A stretch of 64,000 bases of DNA from Neoceratodus forsteri (lineage: Eukaryota > Chordata > Ceratodontiformes > Ceratodontidae). The translations under genes were made by a program, and so were the position numbers. Within the stretch, counting starts at the first letter, position 1; every line of letters begins with the position of its first letter. This document shows positions 50,883-60,658 of the stretch, piece after piece. The notes beneath the pieces were generated by a model. That model was given only the letters and a program-made list of their open reading frames with translations. It searched no databases and was not told where the DNA came from. The stretch spans positions 610,643,501 to 610,707,500 of the forward strand of contig CM057456.1 in the NCBI GenBank assembly GCA_016271365.2, given 5' to 3'.

Positions 50883-53238
50883 ATGAAGGACAAGTCCGGT
50901 GCCCTTGTGCGCAGAAGATGTCTCGCACTGACCTGCACACCATGTACGTCTGTTGCCTGGGCCACGATCACGATATCCAGGCCTGCGACTTTTGTCGCTC
51001 ATTCCAGCTGAACATGTTGGATGATCATCTCTCACGGTTACAGCTCAGCCAACCGGAGAAACGGAACCTGCCGGTCAGATCTAAAGAGGCCCGTTGGGCA
51101 GTCTCCGCGGTTGCGGGGTCCGCTGAACAACTCGAGCAGATAAAGGCTTTTGAGGAGGAGGAGGCTTGGGCCGCTGACCGGTCCTCTTCCGCTTCACTCT
51201 TTGTACTGCTCAAACTGAGCTGTACCTTTTCAGGCTCCTTCAAGGAGTTATGCCAGTCTCTCCCAACTAAGGAGGAGGGCCCGTTGGGTTTGCACATCTC
51301 CCGCTTCCGTAAAAGGATTCCAAGGAGCCAAGAGAGAGGAGAAGTTATGTCTAAATCGTTCCTGTGATCAATAGAGGTCTTGTTCCCAGGAATCTCCAGT
51401 TTCGACGTGGGTCAAAATTACGGCCTCGGCCTCTGGCTTCACGGTGCCCCCGTCAGGCCAGCCGGCTAAGATGCAGGACGACGACCCGGTCAAAATTATT
51501 ATCGACCCTTTCGACCTGTTGTCTCTTGATGAGGCCGACAATTCCTTGTTTAGGACTCCGGTCCTACCTGTACCTACTGACGAGGAGACCCAGGCTGTTG
51601 TGAACCTCTTCACGGTCCCTGTCCCTGACCTGGAGGAGCCGCGGGTCTCACCGGCTCCTTCTGAGCACCCCCCGTCGGTCCCCCCGATGATCGAGGTCTA
51701 GGTCTTGGTCAGTCGAGGATAACTCACAAACACCATTCTGGGCGTTGCAAAAAGCGGCGGTGCTGCTATTCATCCTCTCCTCCTCGGATGAGGAGAGGCT
51801 TCGTCGCAAGTTGTGTTGACACTATGAGAATCTCGTGGCAACAGTTAGTGTTGGCCGGTTCAAAGTCGACCCTGGCTTCCACGCCAGCCATCACATGGCT
51901 GTCGCCCTCTAGACCAACGCCGACTCATCCGGAGCCAGTCGACACCGTCCCACCGCTCGCTAAGCCAGTGAAGACCCTCCCAGCTTGGCTAATACTAGCC
52001 TGTCCACCGATTTGTGGTGGAGCCGCCACCTAAACAGCCTCCCTTCGGGGCTCCTGTCATGGAGTCTCGACCTGCTAAGGGCCTCCCGCACAGGCTGTCT
52101 GTCACCCTCACTCCCGACCGTCCACAGCGGGTTGAAAGTGACGCAGGTGGTCAGCCAATCTATCCGGACTCTGACTTACATTCTCATCCATTCAACGAGG
52201 ATTCACTTGGCAGTCTCTCGACGGAGGAAGATCCCATGTCCTTCATGGGCATTCTCTGTCTCATCTCCGAATCCACAGTGATGCCTTTGGAGCCTGTTCA
52301 GAAACGGGCTGAATATCCCAACAGACATTCTGAAAAAAGGGGGGAAGCCATTGTTGGCCCGGCCTTGGAGCTTTGGCAGCACCCTGCCTCCTGCCCTGTG
52401 CAATCAGCTCGGATGGGCCGCAAGTACGCCGTTCCCATCGGCTCCCTTTCTGGGTTCACAGAGCACCCCTCGGCTGAGGCTTTGGTGACCGAATCTGTGT
52501 TTTAGCACTCTGACAATTTGGCAGACACCGATAGACCTCCAGACAAAGAGTCCAAAAAACTGGACCATTCCACCAGAAGGGTCTGTACTGCCTCTTCGCT
52601 TGGTCTCTGTCAGGCAAGCTCAGCTGTCACCATGGCACACTTTTCCTATTCCCTCCTGGGCTCTCTAGATGGGGTACTTCCTCATCTCCCCGTGGACCTT
52701 CAGACTATGGTCAAGCAGGTCCATGACCAGGGTCGGGCTGTTGCTCAGCAGCAACAAAAGATGGCTCTGGACATCGGGGGATTCCTGTGCCTGTTCGGTG
52801 GCAGCCACAGTCGCCATGTGCTGCAGGGCTTGGGTGAGGGTCTCGACCTTTGTGGCAGACACCCAGCACAAACTGGCCGATGTTCCCTTCCTGGGCACCG
52901 ACTTGTTCGATCCAGAAGTTGATGGTCACCTTAAATGCATCGAGAAGTCCAATGCAGTGCCACTTTGGACTCTGTTGCTTCCGCCCAGAAGGAATCTCAG
53001 GGTTCCAGAAAGCAGAAGCGTAAGCCCTTTCAGCCTTCTGCCACTGTGGGAAAGCAGCTCCTGTATCAGTCTGGGCAGCAGCAGCAGCAGGCTCAAGCTT
53101 GGCGCCCTTAGCCCAAGTCAGGGGCTTCAGCGGCCCATAAGCCTGGAAGGAATGGTCCCAGCGGTCCCTCAGCCAGTTCCTTCTCCTCTAGACCTGCACA
53201 GCGACGGGATGGGGGTGACCACCCCCATGCCCATCACG
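50883..53238 (+). pseudogene. DIRS-I gag, frameshifted
   Basis: The start near 50883 (ATGAAGGACAAGTCC) is followed by frame 50918-51367. There the zinc-type motif is damaged: CPCAQKM-type codons, DLHTMYVCCLGHDH, CDFC. An acidic segment, a D/L/P-rich segment (51444-51701) and then frames 52014-52505 and 52518-52922 follow, with PPDKESKKLDHSTRRVC, SLGLCQASSA and PVDLQTMVKQVHDQ. The basic tail at 52940-53238 is broken. CR1-e begins just after the gag end. Confidence 0.75.
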
Positions 53239-53239
53239 C

Positions 53240-55272
53240 CTACATAGAAACATAGAAGTTGACTGCAGATAAGGACCGCAAGGTCCATCCAGTCTGCCCA
53301 TTTCTTTTTCTACCTTATGAATGTGCCTTAGGCCTTTGCTCTGTCAATGGCCTATCTATTCATACTCATCTGTATTGCTCCCTTATGCCTATCCCATGCC
53401 TGTTTGAAGCCCTGCACTGTATTCATATCCACCACTTCCTGAGGTAGGCCGTTCCATGCATCCACCAGCCTTTCTGTGAAAAAGAACTTCCTCACATTCC
53501 CCCTTAATCGGCCTCCCTCTAATCTCATGCTGTGTCCTCTTGTCCTGCTATTTTTCTAATATTGAAACATGTTAGACTCTTTCACCTTGTTAATGCCCTT
53601 AAGGTGTTGGAATGTTTCAATCAATCATATCACCTCTCTCCCTCCTTTGCTCTAGGGTATACATATTGAGTTCAGTTAATCTGTCCTCATATGTTTTCTG
53701 ATGCAGTCCCTGCACCATTTTGGTTGCCCTTCTCTGGACTGCCTCAATTTGGTTAATGTCCTTGTGAAGGTGTGGCCTCCTGTACTGCACGCAATACTCC
53801 AGATGGGGCCTAACCAGTGTCTTGTAAAGAGGGATTAATACCTCCCTCTTCCGACTTGTGATACCCCTACTAATACACCCCAACATCCCTCTATCCTTAC
53901 CTACTGCTTTAGAGGTCTGCTTGGATGATTTCAGGTCATCGGTGATGATGATGCCCAAGTCGCTTTCTTCCCATGTGACTGCCAGCAACTCCCCTCCCAG
54001 CCTATAGGTGGCTTCAGGGTTTCTCTTCCCTACGTGCATGATCTTCAATTTCTTTGCGTTAAACCCCAGTTGCCACTCTGATGACCATTTTGCTAGTTTA
54101 TCCAGATCTCTTCTCATTCTGCACACACCATCTGGATCATGTACTCTGTTGCAGATCTTGGTGTCATCTGCAAACAGACAAACCTTACCCTCCAGTCCAT
54201 CTGCAATGTCACTGATGAAGATATTGAAGAGGACTGGCCCCAGGACTGATCCCTAAGTTTCCCACTTGTGACTTGCATCTCTTCTGACTGTATACCGTTT
54301 ACCACCACTCTCTGTTTTCTGCCCCGTCCAACCAGTTTGCCACCCAGTTGACCAACGTCTGACCACCCGAGCCTACCCGGCTTATTAATCAATCTTCTAT
54401 GTGGAACAGTGTCGGAAGCTTTGCTGAAGTCAAGGTAAGCAACATCAACTGCTCCACCTTGGTCCACCACTCTGGTTACCCAGTCAAAGAAATTTATGAG
54501 AGTAGTTTGACAGGACCTTCCTTTTGTAAACCCATGCTGTCTTGGATCCTGTGCTCCTATGGATTCCAGGTGTTGCACTATCCTTTTCTTAAGGAGTATC
54601 TCCATAATCTTGCCCACTACTGAGGTAAGACTGACTGGTCTGTAGTTCTCTGCCTCCTCCCTGCTACCACTCTTGTGGAGCGTGATCACATGAGCCCTTC
54701 TCCAGTCTTCTGGGACCTCTCCTGTGCTCAGAGACTCACTAAACAGTTCTGCTAATGGCTCTGCTAGTTCCACCCTTAGCTTCTTTAGTACCCTGGGATG
54801 TATGCCATCAGGTCCCATTGCGTTGTCCACCCTAAGCTTATCGAGCTCTTGTAGGACCCTTTCTTTTGTGAAGGGACTACTGCACACCTCCCTCCCCCCG
54901 TGTCCATGATGCATAGCTCTGGGCCCTGCCCTACCTTCTCTTCAGTAAATAGTGAGCAGAAGTATCTATTTAGGATAGATGCTTTTACATGGTCCTCACA
55001 TGCACCCTTATCCCCTTTGATCTTAGCAATACCCCCTCTGGACTTTCTCCTTTCACTATTGTATCTGTAGAAAGTCTTGTCACCTTCTTTTAGTGTTCGT
55101 GCTAGTGTTTCCTCAGTTTGGGCCTTTGCCTGCCTTACTGCTTTCCCTGCTTCCCTTAGGGAAGTTTGGTATGCCTCCCTATCTTCATCCTGCTGCGTTC
55201 CCTTATATTTCCTGAAGGCCAGCCTTTTGGCTCTGACCTTTTCTGCTACTGTGTTTGAGAACCAAAATGATT
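53240..55272 (-). mobile_element. CR1-e: 5'-truncated CR1 inserted between gag and RT of DIRS-I
   Basis: Minus strand, with 3' end CTATGTTTCTATG near 53243. Frame 53617-54126 has FNAKKLKIMHVGKRNPEATY, a SDLGIIITDDLK strand and PHLEYCVQYRRPHL. The 5' end lies in the pre-RT linker near 55270. The flanking DIRS-I reads continuously across it (CACCCCCATGCCCATCAC, then CTGGGTCCTCCTGTGG). Tail type and sequence place it with CR1-a and CR1-b. Confidence 0.9.
53617..54914 (-). pseudogene. CR1-e reverse transcriptase
   Basis: Frame 54114-54914 carries GPDGIHPRVLKKL, AHVITLHKSGSREEAENYRPVSL, KGRSCQTTLINFFDWVT and VAYLDFSKASDTVPH, where the usual KAFD is KASD. The catalytic box lies near 54160-54180, in the context VCLQMTPRS in this frame and FADDT-like in the neighbouring one. 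Frame 53617-54126 carries the thumb and C-terminal region. At least one frameshift at the palm inactivates it. Confidence 0.85.
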
Positions 55273-57134
55273 TCTGGGTCCTCCTGTGGGGGCCAGCTCT
55301 GCCACTTCCTTTCTACCTGGTCCGCTGTCACAACAGACAGGTGGGTCTTGGAAGTGGTCAGCCAGGGACTGCCTCTGGAATTCAAGCAGTACCCGCCAAG
55401 CCAAACCTGCGCCCCACTGGAGGAGAAGGTAGCCGTACACACTCAGTCTGTTCTCCGAGACGACATCGCCCAACTCCTTCTAAAGGAGATAGTGGTCAGA
55501 GTTGCAGATCCCCCTGTCATTCCAGGGTTCGTTTCCAGGTACTTCCTGGTCCCAAGACAGACAGGGGGCTGGCGTCCCATTCTAGATCTGCATGACCTGA
55601 ACCAGTTTCTCAGGTCCTGCACCTTCAGGATGGTAACTCTGTCTCAGATCATACCATTTTTCGAGCAGAACATGTGGTTTTGCTCCCTGGATCTGCAGGA
55701 CGTGTTCTACCACATCCCGATCCATCTGTCACACCGAATGTTCCTCCACTTCCTGGCAGAGGGAACCCTATACGAGTTCCAAACCATGCCGTTCGGCCTG
55801 TCATTGGCCCCCAGGGTCTTCACCAAATGCATTGCAGTAGTGGTGGACCATCTTCAGCGTCAAAGGGTCAGAGTGTACCCCTATCTGGACGATTTGCCTG
55901 TGGAGAGGTCCAGGAATCTGGCACTGCAGACCTGCATTGACCTTGGCCTCCTGGCCAGCGAGGCCAAGTCAGAACTCGTGACTTCGCAGGTGATCTGCTT
56001 CATCGGGGCAGAGCTCGACTCTTACTGAGCCATAGCCAGGCTCCCGGCGGACAGGGTGGAGATTCTCTCCTCCTCCTTTGCCTGATCATTTCTGGTTGGG
56101 CACTTGCACCCTGCCTGGGACTTCCTGCAACTTCTGGGTTACATGGTGGCCTGCACCTCTGTGGTCCGATGGGTCCGGTGGCAAATGCGCTCCCTTCAGT
56201 GGGAGCTGGCCAGCCAGTGAATTCGGCGTCTAGGTCATTTCGACCAGCTGGTCACTGTGACCCAGAAAATGTGGGACGCTCTCCAGTGGTGGACTGTCTT
56301 AGAGCATCTGCAGGAAGGGATCCCGTTTGTCCGCCCCGAACATAATCTTGATGACCAATGCCTCTCTCATGGGCTGGGGTGCCCACATGGGGGACCACAG
56401 AGTCGACTGATTCTGGACCCCCGAGGAATCCCAATGCCACATCAACCTGGTGGAGCTACGAGCAATTCAGCTGGTGCTGACTACATTTGCTCTGTTCCTT
56501 TGGGGTCAAATGGTTCAGGTCCAGATGGACAACACCACAACCATGTACTGTCTCAACAAACAGGGCAGCATGCAGTCCCAGCCTCAGTGTAGGGAAGCTC
56601 TCCACATTTGGACCCTTGTGAGCTGACTGGAGGTGGATCTCTTAGCCATTCATGTGGCAGGAGCCTCAAATCAGCTGGCGGACGCTCTCAGCCTTGTTGG
56701 CGAGGCATCCCACGAGTGGTCTGTCCATCCAGAGGTAGTACACAGCCTGTTCTCCCAGTGGGGCACCCCCTCAGGTGGACCTGTTCGCCTCCAAGGAGAA
56801 CGCAGAGCTGAAGCTGTTTTGTACCCGTCCCCCTCAGCAAAGCTCGCTGCAGGGGGATGCCTTCTCGAGGCCATGGACTCCAGGCCTCTTTTATGCCTTC
56901 CCTCCACTTCCCTTGCTCTACAAGGTGCTCCTCAAGGTCAGGAAGGGCAAGGCACAGATTATCCTGGTGGTCCCAGACAGGCCCCGCCAGTTTTGGTACC
57001 CCGATCTCCTCAGTCTCAGTATCAGGCTCCCGAGGCATCTTCCAGCACACCTGGACCTGCTTTCAGTCAATCAAGGGAAGGTCCTCCACCTGGATGTACT
57101 CGCTGTAGTCAAGGCATCTGGCCTGGACCCTTAG
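55273..57134 (+). pseudogene. DIRS-I RT, RNase H and Dam-like methyltransferase
   Basis: The frame to 56028 carries a long RT: WVLEVVSQGLPLEFKQYPPS, SRYFLVPRQTGGWRPILDLH, LNQFLRSCTFRMVTLSQIIP, CSLDLQDVFYHIPI, MPFGLSLAPRVFTK and an intact YLDD at 55882-55893, followed by a short deletion. A stop at 56026 ends the frame. RNase H is broken over 56257-56700, but LLAIHVAGASNQLADALSLV is clear in frame 56633-57151. MT frame 56775-57134 has DLFASKENAELKLF, FYAFPPLPLLYKVLLK and IILVVPDRPRQFWYP. The RT body is the longest continuous one of family 1. Confidence 0.85.
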
Positions 57135-57168
57135 TCCTGTCTGGTGGCTAGCATTCTCGACTACCTTT

Positions 57169-57206
<38 letters not shown>

Positions 57207-58062
57207 TCTCTCTCTCTCTATACGACGCTTAAGGTGCAGCTGGGAGCCATCTCTGCTTAACGGGCATGGGCTGGTCAGCAGACGGTGGCACAGGAGAAGG
57301 TGGTCTGGTGTTTCTTCAAAGGCCTCGACCATATTTCCCCTCCGGTGCGTGAACCACCACCACCACCATGAGATTTACTGCTGGTGCTGGCAAAGCTCAT
57401 GGCAAGCCATTTGAACCGATGCACAGGAGTGAGATGTCACACCTGTCATGGAAAACTGCCTTCCTGGTGGCTATCACATCAGTCAGAAGGATTGGGGAGC
57501 TCCAGGTGCTCTCTGTTGAGTCTCCCTATCTGGTCTTCCACAGGGACAAGGTTGTCCTGCACCCCCAACCTGAAGTTCCTTCTGAAGGTTGTATCTGAGT
57601 TTCACCTGAACCAGATAATGACTTTACCAGTGTATTACCCCAATCACACTTCGGTGGCCAAGTACAGGTTCCATACTTTGGACCTGAGACGAACGCTCTC
57701 TTACTATAAAAGAGCACACAGCCGGAGTTCGGAGAGAGGTTCGCTAGCTGTTTGTCAGCTGCGCTGAAGCCACACCTGGCAGAGCTGCAGCCAAGCGGAC
57801 GATTGGCAGATGGATTACATCATGCATTGATCTCTGCTATAGATTGGCGGGTGGGGTGCCTCCCATAGAGCTAAGGGCTCATTCCTCCCACCATACTGCT
57901 GCATCGGTGGCTGCTTCTAGGGACATCCCTATCCAGGAAATCTGCAGGGCTGCTACCTGGAAGTCAGCAAACACCTTCATTTCCCATTACCACATTGAGC
58001 CAGAGTCATGCCGGGATGCTGGTTATGGGGCCTCAGTTCTCCAGTCTCTGTTCCCTAAGTAA
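56960..58062 (+). pseudogene. DIRS-I tyrosine recombinase with TC-repeat and deletion
   Basis: The N-terminal overlap with the MT frame is present, but about 100 bases of the SAM-like region are missing near 57110. The next codons (SILDYL) run straight into a TC microsatellite at 57171-57219, where the other copies encode WSLS and about six more residues. TLKVQLGAISA follows. Frame 57368-57598 has SVRRIGELQVL with the catalytic R. The last frame, 57844-58062, has AHSSHHTAAS, where the H-x-x-R arginine is H, then NTFISHYHIE with the Y kept. It is not functional. Confidence 0.85.
57171..57219 (+). repeat. TC microsatellite inside DIRS-I YR
   Basis: A 49-base (TC)n run with one TCC interruption lies exactly where the related copies read GGTCCCTTTCT. 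The natural TC-rich codons probably seeded the expansion. Confidence 0.9.
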
Positions 58063-58117
58063 GGGGTGTGTGCCTTGCCTCCCACCTCCCAGAGAACTAC
58101 TAGTAGTCTGCCAGAAA

Positions 58118-58160
58118 GTGTGGATAAGAACAACATATCCACATCCCTAGAAACACAGGT
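58118..58160 (+). repeat. DIRS-I ICR, first half
   Basis: AAAGTGTGGATAAGAACAAC to CCACATCCCTAGAAA is the complement of the I left end. CACAGGT follows at 58154-58160, and then DIRS-J starts. The expected continuation, TACTCACCTGTAACAG, is found on the far side of J at 63963-63978. Confidence 0.9.
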
Positions 58161-58325
58161 TCTAGGGACATGGATATGTTGTTCATCCACACTTATTGGC
58201 AGGTTCCTTGTCGCTTTAAATCTTGCTGGAAAGTCTTCAGCTGGCTCCTCACACCACCGGTGGTAAAACTCTCGCTCCGCCCCATGACGCCAGATCTTCC
58301 TTACAGCTTGGAAGCTCAGGTTCCC
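58161..58325 (+). repeat. DIRS-J left ITR
   Basis: It is inverted relative to 63777-63962. It contains ACCACCGGTGGT, a perfect 12-base palindrome, followed by AAAACTCTCGCTCCGCCCC with a GC-box. These are candidate promoter elements by position. Confidence 0.85.
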
Positions 58326-58419
58326 TCATGTCTCGCTACGTTTAAGACTGGTTCCTAATTCTTTGAAGTTCAAAATCAAAAGTTTTGCTAAAGACTTGGT
58401 CTTCTTCTCCCTCGGCTAC

Positions 58420-60658
58420 GATGGACAATCGACTCCCGGTTTTCGGAGGTGCCCTTGCGGGCAGAAGATGTCTAGGACGGATCCGCACTCCACGTGCGTC
58501 TACTGCCTGGGCCTTGAGCATGACCCGCAGGCCTGCGACTTGTGCTCTTCCTTTTCGGCCTATGTGCCTGAGAGCCGTGCTGCCCGATCACAACTGGGCG
58601 CCCGAGAAAGAATTCCACGGTGAAATCTAAAGAGGCCCGATTGGCGGTGTCGCGGCGGATCACTTCGAGCAGATGATCGCCCTCGAAGAGGAAGCGGCGG
58701 GCGCTTCTACCTGGCTCGCGGCATTTGTCCGCTCTCTCTCGGTGCCTCGTGCTCGGCTTCTTTAAAGGAGCTTTGTCTGACCCTCTCGACCAAGGTGAGG
58801 GTCCAACTTCTGGGACCTTTTCCAGGTCCAAAAGAGCAAAAGTAAGTCTCTCCGTCAGCGCTCTTGGGGAGGCGGAAGAATCCCCTCCCTTGGCCGACAG
58901 ATTGACCCGGTCGACCACTCAGCCTGGCCCACTGGCTTCACGGTGTCCCCATCAGGCCAGTTGACCGAGACTCCCTTACGGCAGCGGTACGATTTTCTCG
59001 GCGGCGTTACAGACGGAGATGATGGCTGGAGAAGCTGATCCCCTCTCCGGTTCCCCGGTGAGAGTTGAGGATCCCGTCGGCTCGTCTGTGCCTCCGGTTC
59101 ACAGGCCTTCGGTGGGATCGTCCAAGCTGAGGAGTGTCGATTTCGACACTTCTCCTGCGCCTTCCTCCAGCCTAGTCGAGACTCTCGGTCTCGGACATCC
59201 TCATGATCCAACCGATCCGCCGCCATAGGTGGTCGGTCTCGGCACCCTTGGCAAATGGCGCCCGCCCTCTTCCTCGAGACGAGGGAGGCGCAAGTTGCGC
59301 CGAGGATACTAGGAACTTCTGTCAACAGCTTCTTTGACGGGGAATAATAGAGCCAGTCGTCTTCCTGGCCATTAGAAAGTAGCTGTCACCGGGCAGCGAA
59401 ACAACCCCTCGTTGTAGTCGAGCCTGTTCTCAGGCGGTTGTTCGGCCAATTCCAACTGCTTGTGATTCTGGTGGAACCTCCGCCTCCACAGCCATTAGTT
59501 GGGGCTCCGACCAAAAATTCTCGGTCAGCCTTGGGTTTGCCCCATAGGCTGTCTGTCACCCTCATTCCCGATAAAACTCGGCAGGTGGAGGGTGGCTCAG
59601 GCCCGAGGCAGCTCTTTGAGGACTCTTCTGAGTCCGATGATGGTTCCTCCCTCTTCTCCAAGCGCATGGACTTGGAGTCCTCGGGAGGGCAGTCAATGGA
59701 CGATAGCCTTTGTCCTTCTTAGGGTTGCTTCGACTCATCTCGAGTCCACGGGATGAGCTCGAACCCGTTCTAAATGGGCCAGTATCCTCAGGAGATTCTG
59801 GACCGAGGGGATTCTCCTACTGAGGCCTTTCGGTGGCGAAGCCATAGTAGTCCGGCCTTGGAACTTTGGCGCGTCCTGCTTCCTGCCCTGCGCCTTGACC
59901 AGGTTGGCAAGGAAGTGGTCCTACGGTTCCCTGTCCGGTTTTGGAACACCCTCGGCGAGGGTTGGTTACCGACAGCGTTTTCCGTGCGAGAAACGCCAGG
60001 GATGTGGACAAACCTCCCGACAAAGGAATCAGAAATTGGATTATGCCGACCAAAAGTCTATGCTGCGTCCTCTCTTGGCCTTCGTCAGGCCAGTTCGGCC
60101 GTCCTCATGGCACATTTTTCTCACGCCCTGTTGGGCTCCCTGGATGAGGTTGTCCCTCATCTTCCCGCAGATCTGCAGACTACGGTCAGGCAGGTGCAGG
60201 ACCAGGGCAGGGCGGTGGCCAAACAGCAGCTCACAGCTCAATGTGTTAGACATTGGGGACTCATGTGCCAGGTCTGTGGCGGCCGCAGTGGCCATGCGTC
60301 GTCGGGCTTGGCTGAGGATATCCACTTTTACCTCGGATACCCAGCACAAGTTGGCGGATGTTCCCTTTTTGGGGACTGACCTCTTCGGCCCTGGGTGGAA
60401 GGTCACCTGCAGAGGATCGAGAAGTCCAATGCTACCTTGGACTCGGTCTCTTCCGCTCAGAAGGACAAAGGCCGCAAGCCACACCCTAAGCCCTTTTGTC
60501 CTTCTGCGCCCGCGATGCGCCCGGCCCAGCAACGTCAGGGCCAGCAGGCTCGACCTTGGTATCCCAAACCCAAGCCGTCGGCTTCCTCCAACAGGAAGCA
60601 GGGAGGTAAAGGCCCGGGACATCCCTCGGCCGGTTCCTCCTCCAAGCCTGCCCAGTGA
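58420..60658 (+). pseudogene. DIRS-J gag, frameshifted
   Basis: The ATG at 58420 is followed after a one-base shift by CPCGQKM, DPHSTCVYCLGLEH and CDLC in the frame open from 58363. Later frames give LFEDSSESDDGSS (about 59610-59645), then 59774-60379 with VYAASSLGLRQASSAVLMAH and PADLQTTVRQVQDQ. Frame 60395-60658 is a K/P/Q/S-rich tail ending at the gag stop. The PPDK core reads in another frame around 60015. There are several single-base lesions. Confidence 0.8.

Noticed and set aside
57171..57219. TC run as an intron polypyrimidine tract
   Set aside because: No AG acceptor or matching donor gives a joined YR frame; aligned copies show it replaces coding sequence.
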